This document shows, piece by piece, positions 1 through 7,312 of a stretch of DNA of 10,711 nt (position 1 is its first letter; each line of letters opens with the position of its first letter). A program made the translations under genes and the position numbers. The notes beneath the pieces are model-generated. The model was not told the DNA's origin. It ran no database searches and saw only the letters and a program-made list of their open reading frames with translations. Source of the DNA: a bacterium (GTDB lineage: Bacteria; UBP15; UBA6099; DSWB01); NCBI GenBank assembly GCA_020061125.1, contig JAGUYV010000207.1, positions 1 to 10,711 on the forward strand. The letters run 5' to 3'.

Positions 1-1
1 C

Positions 2-823
2 GGCAACCAGGTCTGGGCGCGCGCCCTGGGCCGCGCCGCGGGCAAATTCTCCGCGCACTTTACGGCCACACCGGGCGGCATTATCCTGGCCGCAGCAGCC
101 GCCTACCCCGACACCCCGGCCACGGACCTGTGGCTCATACCCCTCGGCCCTTCCGGCGAAACGCCCCCGGACCCGTCACAGTACGGCGGCCGGTATCCCC
201 GCGCAGCCGCAACCGTGGCCGCCATGCCCGATGGCGGCGCAGCGTTCGCGGCCGCAACACGCGCACCGGAACCCGACAAATCCGACATAATCATTTACCG
301 TCTGGACAGCAAAGGCCGTGAACTCTGGACAAGCATTACCGGCACCCAGAACCTTGACCAGCCCACGGCCGTGGTGCCCGCGCCCGACGGCGGCCTGGTT
401 GTGGCGGGCTACACATTCACACCGTCGCCCGGCCTCGCGGATTCCGGCAGCCAGGATTTCTTTATCGCACGCCTCGACGACTCCGGCAAAAAACTCTGGA
501 CCCGCACCCTGCCCGCCCAGCGCGACGATCGTATCGCGGCCATCGCCGTCACCGCGTCAGGCACTGTGCTCGCAGCAGGCGCCACCTTCACCGGAACTGC
601 TGGAGATGCGGACCTCAAAATCGTGCTGCTCGATTCAAGCGGTGAACCATTGTGGAACATCAAAACGGGGACGCCGCGCGACGACCGCGTAACCGCCGTG
701 GCCGCCATGCCCGGCGGCAATGATTTTGTCATCGCCGCGTCCACACGCATGCCCGAACCCGACCAATCCCATGATTTCTGGATCTTCCGGCTTGATGACA
801 ACGGTAAATGCATAACCCCTTAA
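2..823 (+). CDS. Propeller-repeat protein (SBBP/PQQ-like blades), 5' partial, probably 3' truncated
   Basis: The frame is open from the left edge to a TAA at 821-823, giving 273 visible residues with the N-terminus missing. The visible part is built of repeats of about 50-57 residues. Each follows a pattern of Asp, alternating hydrophobics, R/L-L-D, two residues, Gly, two residues, Leu-Trp, then a polar stretch, a DGG-like turn and A-G-x-T. Clear Leu-Trp positions occur near 331, 496 and 652. This resembles beta-propeller blades of the SBBP or PQQ-like kind, which in known proteins form extracytoplasmic binding or scaffold domains; no catalytic residue is visible. The last unit starts normally (DFWIFRLDDNGK) but ends in CITP and stop exactly where Leu-Trp should come, so the 3' end looks cut off. 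The family name rests on pattern only; other propeller families are possible. That it is a real coding region is much more certain. Confidence 0.7.
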   Translation, partial: GNQVWARALGRAAGKFSAHFTATPGGIILAAAAAYPDTPATDLWLIPLGPSGETPPDPSQYGGRYPRAAATVAAMPDGGAAFAAATRAPEPDKSDIIIYRLDSKGRELWTSITGTQNLDQPTAVVPAPDGGLVVAGYTFTPSPGLADSGSQDFFIARLDDSGKKLWTRTLPAQRDDRIAAIAVTASGTVLAAGATFTGTAGDADLKIVLLDSSGEPLWNIKTGTPRDDRVTAVAAMPGGNDFVIAASTRMPEPDQSHDFWIFRLDDNGKCITP

Positions 824-1399
824 TGCACGCGTATATGTCTCGACCGCAGTCATGTTGTCCCGCAGCCCCGGTCTCATGTATGTGCGTAATTTAAGGATTA
901 CAACAACGCGAATTCGTTTCAACCTGCGTTCATGATCTTTTGTTGCTTCAAGTATATCGCTATAGCCTGTACGCAAACCAACTCTGCAGCCGTGTTTTCA
1001 TCTCTGGAATTCACGCGAAAAACAAATGCCTGTGCGCCATCGCTTCGCCCATGCCTCTGAATTTCCCTCCCTTAATCGCATTTTCAATGCATGATCACGA
1101 GTTATTTCAAAACTATTTGTACAACTTTAATTGCAATTTCTCTAGCATGCATGATTTTATGTTGAATGCTTCCTGGAAATCGTCCGTAACTGTGATTTTG
1201 ACCGTAATTTCAAAAAACGCCTTTGTTACTGGCGGCCCGGGAATGCAGATCCCTTGATGCCGCATGAGCACTGAAAACATGCCCATGAACAAAACTCCCG
1301 ATGACCTGAAAATGCGGTCCCGCGCACGCGGTCCGTGCCTCATGGATTATATTCACATATAGTCAGCCTCAAGACTTCCCTTCCACCTCGTAACGATCT

Positions 1400-1424
1400 G
1401 CACACAGGTCTCTCACCTGTCTGC
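1400..1424. repeat. Inverted repeat (hairpin)
   Basis: ACAGGT (1404-1409) pairs with ACCTGT (1415-1420) across a CTCTC loop. After one C-C mismatch, GCA (1400-1402) pairs with TGC (1422-1424). That makes nine pairs with one mismatch. No T-tract follows on either strand, so this is not a standard intrinsic terminator. The role is unknown. Confidence 0.45.
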
Positions 1425-1811
1425 AACATGCCATAATGCGCTGACCCTCAAAGCGCATCCTTTCAACAGGACCCGGTGGCGTGAACACATGCGGACCCAG
1501 ATATCACACTCACAGTATTCAATAAAAATGCGCTCTATTCCTTACAAAAAGAGTACTTCATGCCCTGCTTTCGCGAGAGAGACGGGGAAAAACCCTTTTC
1601 TTCCGCTCGAACACTCGCTTCGCGAATTCCTGGGCCGCGCTGCATTTTCAATTTTGTGTATGAAGCGATTACCCCGTGAACATCGGGGCCATCATGAAAA
1701 ACACGAGTGTGGAATCAGGGCATTCCCTTGATGCGACTCGACGCTTTCAAGCCGCGCATTCTGCATTTGTGCGGTTTCCGCCTCACATTCACCTCCCGAT
1801 AGACAACTGCC

Positions 1812-1834
1812 GTGCGTTTGTTCTTCAAACGCAC
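1812..1834. repeat. Perfect 9-bp inverted repeat (hairpin)
   Basis: GTGCGTTTG (1812-1820) and CAAACGCAC (1826-1834) are exact reverse complements separated by TTCTT. It is the strongest hairpin I found in the gene-free block. It lies just upstream of the AT-rich patch and contains one copy of the repeated GTGCGTTT motif. It has no following T-tract, so terminator function is not supported. A protein-binding site or an RNA element is possible. Confidence 0.55.
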
Positions 1835-1856
1835 ATTGCCCATGATAAATTGCAGT

Positions 1857-1918
1857 ATCTTAAAGTATCATATCAACTTATTAAAATTAAATAAATATCA
1901 TTAAAGACACAATATCGT
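1857..1918. other. AT-rich patch
   Basis: Bases 1861-1920 contain only 11 G/C, in a region flanked by 50-55% G+C sequence and a GC-rich genome. The patch has repeated TATC/TATCA words and runs such as TTAAAATTAAATAAAT. Such patches can be UP elements, nucleoid-protein binding sites or melting regions. No consensus promoter or origin box is clear. Confidence 0.4.
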
Positions 1919-2489
1919 TGAGACCGCAAAAGTTCATGGGAATGCAGAACACGCTTTATCAAGATGCAAATGAATGCCGCCGCGCGCTGGACACTGATGT
2001 TTTCCGGGATATGCACGGAATAAGGGCCATTATCACGCACGACCCGAATCCATGCAACCCTGATGAGCACCACAAGCCTGGAGCTCTGCTCAACAGGTTT
2101 GAATGACACGGCCAAATCCGGGCAAGCCTTTCAAGCATTCATGCTCCTGTGAATTCCCCGTTTGCATCCACGGAGCGCACTTTGTGGCCGTTCGGGCCAT
2201 ATTCATGGCAAATGCACACCATTACACGGCTTTTTACATTATTGATCACGCGGCCGTGCGTTTTATCGAAAACTCTCTCAACCAGCGTAATTTACCCATT
2301 ATATGCAAATAGCAGGGATAGCAGACGCATAGCACGGGGTCGTGCGTTTACATGGGACGGAGATTGAGCAGATCAATAAAACCTATTATAAAGCCATTAT
2401 TTCGTTCGCAAGGGCATGCGCGCGGCCATGCACACGCAATCATACTGTATGTTCACGCTGCTTGGAGCGGCTTTTGAAAAGAATACCTA

Positions 2490-2519
2490 TTGCGTTCCGG
2501 CAAGGGCCTGTGCTAAACT
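2490..2519 (+). promoter_or_regulatory. Possible extended -10 promoter upstream of the SRPBCC gene
   Basis: TTGCGT (2490-2495) lies 18 bases before TAAACT (2514-2519), which is preceded by TG-N, the extended -10 feature. Both hexamers are imperfect (3/6 and 4/6). The position, about 40 bases ahead of the start codon at 2561, is suitable, but the match is weak. Confidence 0.3.
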
Positions 2520-2560
2520 ATCGTTTCAACAATCAATGGACCGGAGGAACGACGCGGAAA

Positions 2561-3088
2561 ATGGAGAAGATCAAAGTGGAGCGCATTTTCGATTACCCCA
2601 TGGAGGAGTCCGTGAAGTTCTTCATGGAGCGCGAGGATACCGCTTACGACATACAAGAGCTTGAGAATGTCACGCAGTGGAAGGTTGTGAAGGAAGAGGA
2701 CAGGGGCGACAAGAGGATTGGAACAAAGGAATGGTGCGCGCACGCGCAGATTCCCAAAGTGCTGCAGCATGTGGTGTCCCCGCGCATGCTGACCTGGTAC
2801 GAGCATTCGGAATGGGACCGCTCCACGCGCACCTACAAATTTCGCATCGAGCCGATATATCTCAAGAAAGTGGTCAAGTGCCAGGGCCAGACCACATTCG
2901 CCGAAGCGCCGGGCAACAAGACCTCGCGCACATTCCAGATGATGCTGTCCGTGGATATCCCGGTGCTGGGGTCCGTGGCAGAGAAACTGATCATTGATTT
3001 GCTCAAGAAGAACGAAGAGCAGGACTACAAATTGAGCCTGGACGCGCTCACAAAAGGCCTGGGCGCGGCGGCGGCGCGGGGCAAATAG
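2561..3088 (+). CDS. SRPBCC/START-like protein, DUF2505-like
   Basis: Encodes 175 residues, close to the usual size of single-domain SRPBCC proteins. The visible order fits a helix-grip fold: an opening strand with an aromatic/acidic segment (MEKIKVERIFDYP), an early helix (14-24), then alternating strands with many charged residues (36-130). A long C-terminal helix (about 136-165, IPVLGSVAEKLIIDLLKKN) closes the domain. Members of this superfamily bind lipids or other hydrophobic ligands in a central cavity; DUF2505 itself has no assigned reaction. There is no signal peptide, so it is likely cytoplasmic. The ATG at 2561 is chosen because the domain begins there and GGAGG lies at 2543-2547, a rather long 13-base gap. 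The frame stays open upstream to 2342, but that extension is Cys/Arg-rich and unlike a protein. The GH38 gene follows after 72 bases on the same strand; no functional link is evident. The family call is from pattern only. Confidence 0.75.
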   Translation: MEKIKVERIFDYPMEESVKFFMEREDTAYDIQELENVTQWKVVKEEDRGDKRIGTKEWCAHAQIPKVLQHVVSPRMLTWYEHSEWDRSTRTYKFRIEPIYLKKVVKCQGQTTFAEAPGNKTSRTFQMMLSVDIPVLGSVAEKLIIDLLKKNEEQDYKLSLDALTKGLGAAAARGK

Positions 3089-3149
3089 TACCGGCGCAAC
3101 GCCAAAATAAGGTATGATGGCGTCAGACACAATGCACGCCGCACCTTGT

Positions 3150-3154
3150 GGAGG
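3150..3154 (+). promoter_or_regulatory. Ribosome binding site that fixes the GH38 start
   Basis: GGAGG ends six bases before the ATG at 3161. A TTG at 3146 in the same frame would overlap this site and add five residues ahead of the signal peptide, so ATG 3161 is the better start. A TATGAT hexamer at 3113-3118 could be a -10 box for this gene, but no convincing -35 box sits at the right distance. Confidence 0.75.
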
Positions 3155-3160
3155 CGCCCC

Positions 3161-6100
3161 ATGCCGCACGCAGTTCGCATCAGAATTTCCCTCACATTGT
3201 TTTTCATAATGATCCTTTCCGCGCATTTGAGCGCCGCGGAACCGCCGCCGCTTGAAAAAATCTGGTCCGTGGTCAAGCCCAACCAGAGTTATGCGGACTT
3301 CAACCCCAAGCCCGCATCGCAGGCCATGGGCGGCTACATGCAGAATTACCAGGACGGGTTCAAAATGCTTGCCGGGGACAAGGTGCGCACCGGCGATTTC
3401 CCCGGTATCCAGGCAGGGCCGGCCGCGGCCTGGGGCGGCTACAAGGAATATCCGATCAAGATTCTGTTCAAAACCGATGCCGCGCCCGCTGGCGGGTTCG
3501 TGCTTACCGTGGGTCTTGCAGGCGTATCCCCGGGCGGAAGCGCGGAACTGCACGCGGACCTTAACGGGACCGTCGCGATCAGCCCCCTGGAGCCGGGCGC
3601 GAACGACGATGTGCTCAACTTCCCCGAGGGCTTCGCCGACCCGCGCGTGATCCGAATGTTCTTCCCTTCAAACGCGGCCGCGCAGGATGGGAAAAATACG
3701 CTCACGCTGACACTTTCGCGGGGCGCCTGGATCGTGTACGACTACATGCGCCTAGACGCCGTGACCCGCTCGGGCGAAGCCTTGATCGCGGGCTTCAGCG
3801 CAACCGCGCCGCCGTTTCTGGCCCACGGCGCAGCCGGACCCGCGCATCGCATCACCACCTCGTTCTTCCTCGCCGGAAGCCCGGCCGCGGACCTCGCCCT
3901 GTCCGCGCTTGTCAACGGCGAACAGTTTTCCATGCCCCTTGCCGCATCACCGGGACAAAACAGCGAGGAACTGCTCATTCCGGAACTGTCTGCGCCCGCG
4001 CAGGCCGTGGTGAGCCTGCGCTCGGGAGGCGAGGTTCTGGAGCAAACCGAACTCACGCTCCAGCCCGTGCGCCATTTCGAAATTACCCTCATGCCGCATT
4101 CGCACCTGGACATCGGCTATCCCGACCAGCAGCCCAACATCATGATCGGACAAAAAATGTACCTGGAGCGCGCCCTGGACCTAATTGAGCAGGACACGCC
4201 GGTTCCCATGCACTGGACATCGGAAACCGCGTGGCCCGTGGAGCGGCTGCTCAAAGGCATCGGTCCCTGGGAGGAATACGGAGCGTTCATGAATGCGCCC
4301 GAGGCCGCGCTCATGCAGTCCGTGACGCCGGAGTTTCTCAAGGACACCATGCGCATGTCCAACGCGGCCATGGCGGGGACCGTAACGAGTTCTGCAAACA
4401 TGGAAGAAGACCTCAACAACCGCCGCGCCGTGGACGGCTCGCCCCAGGGCTGGCATACGAGCGGCCCTGCCGCAGGCGCATGGATCCAAATCACCCTCAA
4501 AGAGCCGCAATCCCTCAAATACACGGCCCTGCGCGGGGGCCGCGAGACCGCCAACCGCATCCTTAAAGTCAAGGTCTCCTACACCCTGGCCACGGGCGAA
4601 ACCGTGATCGAGGAGCACGGCCCCCTGGGAGAATACCGGGAACGCCTGCTGCTGAAGCCGCCCGCGGCGCCGGCCAAATCATTGCGCATTGACATCCTGG
4701 ACGCCGCGGACCCCGGTGCGCCCGCATCGCTCATGGACATCGAGCTGTGGACGCCCCAGGATCCGCAAGAACTGCGCCGCCGCCTTATCAAAGCCGTGCG
4801 CGACGGCCGCATGGAAATCTCCGCCATGCACCTGAATTTTCTCACCGAACTCATCCCCGCCGAATGGCTCATCCGCTCGTTCGCGCGCGCGCAGTTTGCG
4901 GCGGACCAGACCGGCGTCCCACTCACCGCCGCGCTCATGACGGATGTGCCCGGCTACTCCTGGGCTTTGCCGGACATGCTTTCGGACATGGGTGTGAAAT
5001 ATTTTTATCCGGCGCTGAACCCGGACCGCGCCTTCAATTGCCTCGAAGGCATGCCGCACGCATTCTACTGGACCGGCCCCGCGGGCGGCCGTGTGCTCAC
5101 CTTCCGCGCGTTCAACACCTACAACGAAGGCTGGTGGCTCGGGTTCGGACAGAGCGTGGACCTGGTGGAAAAACGCCTGCCCTCGTTCCTGGCCCCGCTC
5201 ACCCGGGACGCCTATCCCTACGACATGATGATATTGCGCATGCTGGGCGACATCACCGACGACGGCCCCGTGCCCGAGCGCCTGCCCGAGGTGGCGGCCG
5301 CATGGAATGCAAAATGGGCGTGGCCGAAACTGACGATCGGCAACCCGACCCCGTTCTTCCAGGAATTTGAATCGCGTTACGGAACCATCATTCCCGGCCT
5401 CACAGGCGACTGGACCGGGTACTGGGAAGATGGCGCGGCGTCCAGCGCGCGGGAGACGATCATGGCGCGTGAGCTGCACCGCGCCGCCGCGCAATTGAGC
5501 GCTTACGACGCAGTACAGCAAAGGGTTGATTCCTATGCCGATACGCAACAAGACGATTCCGCACTCGAAGGCATGGCGGAGGCAATTTACCTGTACGACG
5601 AACACACCTGGGGCGCGGACACCAGCATCCGAGAGCCGGACAACCCACGAACCATCGGCCAGTGGCACTTCAAGAAAATGCCGCTGCAAAAGGCATTCGA
5701 GGAGAACGGACTCGGCGAAGCCGCGCCCGCGCCCTTCCTGTCCGCACTCCAAGCCGCCGCGCTCATGACCGGCGCTCCAGACGCTGCCGGGTTCCTCACG
5801 CTCGAAACCACCGTGTACAGAATTCGCGTGGCCGCAGCCACGGGCCGCGTGGAATCCATTTTCGACAAGCGCAGCAACCGTGAGCTTGCGGACATTTCCG
5901 GCGGGTTCGCCATGAACGAGTTCATCTACATTCAAGGAATCAGAAACGATCAGCCCATGCGCATGGGGAACATCAAAGCGGGCTATGGGCCGGACAACTC
6001 GATCTTCATCACGGGAAGCGCACCCCTGTTCCCGGAAATCACGCAGGTCGTCAGGCTGAATCCGGACACGGACCGCATCGAATTCGAGAACCATCTGAAA

Positions 6101-6835
6101 AAGGAATACACCACGGATAAGGAAGCCGTCTACTTTGCGTTTCCGCTGAACGCACCCGGCGGCGCGCTGCGGCTTGATGTGACCGGCGGCGTGATGCAGG
6201 CCGAAACGGATCAAGCGCCGGGCGCATCGCGCGACTGGATCTCGATCCAGGACTCGGCCGCGGCTGTGAGCGATTCCTATTCCATACTGTTCCACACACC
6301 GGACGCCCCCCTTGTCGCGCCCGAGGGACTGCGCGTGAACACTTTCCAGAAAAAACTGCCCCAGCAAAATACGACTCTGTTTTCGTATGTCATGAACAAT
6401 TACTGGCACACGAACTATGTGGCCGGGCAGGATGGCGAGTTTGTGTTCCGCTACACCATTTCGGGCGTGCCCCGCCGGGTCGAAGATTCGGAGATCGTGA
6501 ACTACACCGGCGCAGGGCATAATCTTGACGCGCTGCACATGCTGACGGGCGGCGACATATCCCCAATAACCGTGCGCCCGGACACCGTGCGCGTGCTTGG
6601 CGTAAAAACTGCGGAAAGGGGTGGCGGGATCGTGGTGCGCGTGCAGGAGATGGACGGAGCGGACACGCCCGTGACCGTCACGCTTTCGCCGAAGCTGAAA
6701 GTCACCCGCGCAACCGTCACGGACATTGTGGAGCGCCCGGTGCGCGCGGCGCGTGTGGACACGGATTCGCAGGGCAATTCCGTGGTCACCGAAACCGCGC
6801 CCGCGCGCGGATACTTGACACTGCTGCTCGAATAG
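3161..6835 (+). CDS. Secreted GH38-type alpha-mannosidase with an inserted F5/8 type C domain
   Basis: Encodes 1224 residues. Residues 1-26 are a signal peptide (R6, R8, hydrophobic core 9-19, LSA-A cleavage region), so the enzyme is exported. Residues about 28-200 resemble the CBM-like domain III of rhamnogalacturonan lyases, ending in the typical YDYMRLD. The GH38 N-terminal domain starts at HSHLDIGY (313-320), where H315 and D317 match the zinc ligands. It is interrupted at about 405-530 by a discoidin-like module, then resumes with LTEL and TDVPGYSW, where D595 fits the nucleophile and third zinc ligand. It continues through GDITDDGP (696-703), GDWTGYWEDG (749-758) and YDEHTWG (812-818), whose H815 is the likely fourth ligand. 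From about 876 the sequence matches the beta-rich GH38 C-terminal domain. GH38 enzymes cleave alpha-mannosides with retention; the exact glycan here is unknown. The gene appears intact. Confidence 0.85.
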   Translation: MPHAVRIRISLTLFFIMILSAHLSAAEPPPLEKIWSVVKPNQSYADFNPKPASQAMGGYMQNYQDGFKMLAGDKVRTGDFPGIQAGPAAAWGGYKEYPIKILFKTDAAPAGGFVLTVGLAGVSPGGSAELHADLNGTVAISPLEPGANDDVLNFPEGFADPRVIRMFFPSNAAAQDGKNTLTLTLSRGAWIVYDYMRLDAVTRSGEALIAGFSATAPPFLAHGAAGPAHRITTSFFLAGSPAADLALSALVNGEQFSMPLAASPGQNSEELLIPELSAPAQAVVSLRSGGEVLEQTELTLQPVRHFEITLMPHSHLDIGYPDQQPNIMIGQKMYLERALDLIEQDTPVPMHWTSETAWPVERLLKGIGPWEEYGAFMNAPEAALMQSVTPEFLKDTMRMSNAAMAGTVTSSANMEEDLNNRRAVDGSPQGWHTSGPAAGAWIQITLKEPQSLKYTALRGGRETANRILKVKVSYTLATGETVIEEHGPLGEYRERLLLKPPAAPAKSLRIDILDAADPGAPASLMDIELWTPQDPQELRRRLIKAVRDGRMEISAMHLNFLTELIPAEWLIRSFARAQFAADQTGVPLTAALMTDVPGYSWALPDMLSDMGVKYFYPALNPDRAFNCLEGMPHAFYWTGPAGGRVLTFRAFNTYNEGWWLGFGQSVDLVEKRLPSFLAPLTRDAYPYDMMILRMLGDITDDGPVPERLPEVAAAWNAKWAWPKLTIGNPTPFFQEFESRYGTIIPGLTGDWTGYWEDGAASSARETIMARELHRAAAQLSAYDAVQQRVDSYADTQQDDSALEGMAEAIYLYDEHTWGADTSIREPDNPRTIGQWHFKKMPLQKAFEENGLGEAAPAPFLSALQAAALMTGAPDAAGFLTLETTVYRIRVAAATGRVESIFDKRSNRELADISGGFAMNEFIYIQGIRNDQPMRMGNIKAGYGPDNSIFITGSAPLFPEITQVVRLNPDTDRIEFENHLKKEYTTDKEAVYFAFPLNAPGGALRLDVTGGVMQAETDQAPGASRDWISIQDSAAAVSDSYSILFHTPDAPLVAPEGLRVNTFQKKLPQQNTTLFSYVMNNYWHTNYVAGQDGEFVFRYTISGVPRRVEDSEIVNYTGAGHNLDALHMLTGGDISPITVRPDTVRVLGVKTAERGGGIVVRVQEMDGADTPVTVTLSPKLKVTRATVTDIVERPVRAARVDTDSQGNSVVTETAPARGYLTLLLE

Positions 6836-6867
6836 AAACCAGCCGAACCGTTCCTTGCTTCGGACAA

Positions 6868-6879
6868 CCGCGCAAGCGG
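6868..6879. repeat. Small hairpin between convergent genes
   Basis: CCGC (6868-6871) pairs with GCGG (6876-6879) around a GCAA tetraloop. It sits in the 111-base gap between the convergent GH38 and HPt genes, where a terminator would be expected. The stem is only four pairs and no T-run follows, so terminator function is weakly supported. An 8-base direct repeat, CGCAAGCG, lies at 6871-6878 and 6883-6890. Confidence 0.2.
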
Positions 6880-6946
6880 GTACGCAAGCGCGCTATTATG
6901 ATTTCTGCATTGGGTAATGAACGAGTGCGCCTAGCATCGGCGGGGG

Positions 6947-7303
6947 TCAATCCGCGGCGTTTTCCGCAGCGCCAATGTCCGCGTCGAGCCGGTTGAATGC
7001 GCCGCCGATTTGTTCCAGAAGGTCGTGGTCCACGGCGGCGCCGTCGTGTTTTTTCAAGGCGGCTTCCATGGAAATCCCGATGGCGCTGATGTCCTTGAAC
7101 CCGGCCATGGCCGCGCTGCCGCCGATGGTGTGAAAGATGTGGAGCGCCTGCCTGTGGGCGTCCTGGTCCCCGGGGTTTGCGCGTAGCGCAGCCACGGACT
7201 GCTCCAGGCTGTCGCACAGTTCCCGCAGTTCTTCGAGCGCTATTCTCTTGAGCGTGTCCATTTCTTCTTCCGAGAAGAAGCCGTCCGGATTTTCCTGATT
7301 CAT
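6947..7303 (-). CDS. HPt domain histidine phosphotransfer protein
   Basis: A 118-residue stand-alone HPt protein, the usual size for a four-helix bundle carrier. Such proteins pass a phosphoryl group between receiver domains in multistep phosphorelays. The phospho-accepting histidine is H58 in IFHTIGGSAAMAGF (56-69), which matches the H-[ST]-[LI]-x-G-[AS] signature. The common Lys before the second glycine is replaced by Gly, a variation also known in other HPt proteins. Helices around 12-40 and 75-110 fit the bundle. There is no signal peptide or membrane segment. The start ATG at 7303 has AGGAG at 7311-7307, and the stop of the FapA-receiver gene lies just 9 bases upstream. The two are therefore surely co-transcribed and probably translationally coupled. 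The neighbouring receiver is a natural partner, but this is inference. No histidine kinase is present in the window. Confidence 0.85.
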   Translation of the reverse strand: MNQENPDGFFSEEEMDTLKRIALEELRELCDSLEQSVAALRANPGDQDAHRQALHIFHTIGGSAAMAGFKDISAIGISMEAALKKHDGAAVDHDLLEQIGGAFNRLDADIGAAENAAD

Positions 7304-7312
7304 GTTCTCCTG

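Larger units (their letters stand above)
1809..2349 (+). repeat. Dispersed GCCGTGCGTTT motif, three copies
   Basis: GCCGTGCGTTT occurs exactly at 1809-1819 and 2253-2263, and with one change (GTCGTGCGTTT) at 2339-2349. The first copy also has an inverted partner in the 1812-1834 hairpin. Three near-identical 11-mers within 540 bases are more than composition suggests, but the spacing is irregular (444 and 86 bases). Regulator sites or remnants of a repeat are both possible. Confidence 0.35.
824..2560. other. Long gene-free, low-GC intergenic block
   Basis: No reading frame here has both a plausible start and protein-like composition. The open frames are short (under about 110 codons), overlap on both strands and are rich in Cys, His and Met, as expected of non-coding DNA. 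G+C falls well below the flanking genes: 16 of 60 bases at 1081-1140 and 11 of 60 at 1861-1920, against 44 of 60 in a sampled line of the GH38 gene. CATG, ATGC and GCATG words are frequent. The block holds several hairpins, a repeated GCCGTGCGTTT motif and one very AT-rich patch, listed separately. It may be decayed acquired DNA, an untranslated RNA locus, or a long regulatory region; the sequence alone does not decide. Confidence 0.65.

Noticed and set aside
940-1343. Short frames on both strands in the gene-free block
   Set aside because: They overlap one another, lack ribosome sites, and have Cys/Phe/Asn/Met-rich composition with no motif.
1584-1600. GGG-GAAAAA-CCC followed by TTTT as an intrinsic terminator
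   Set aside because: The stem is only three to four pairs and there is no gene nearby for it to end.
1600-1650. TGTTCGAGC on the minus strand, resembling a tRNA T-arm
   Set aside because: No matching acceptor, D or anticodon arm could be found around it.
2342-2560. An in-frame upstream extension of the SRPBCC gene by 73 codons
   Set aside because: The extension is Cys/Arg-rich, has no good ribosome site and lies in low-GC DNA. The domain begins at the ATG at 2561.
2513-3553. A 346-codon open frame on the minus strand across the SRPBCC and GH38 starts
   Set aside because: It overlaps two supported plus-strand genes, crosses the gap between them, and has no recognisable motifs.
4679-6538. 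A 619-codon open frame on the minus strand inside the GH38 gene
   Set aside because: It is antisense to a gene with intact family motifs. Its product is rich in Arg, His, Gly and Val without domains, as expected of a shadow frame in GC-rich DNA.
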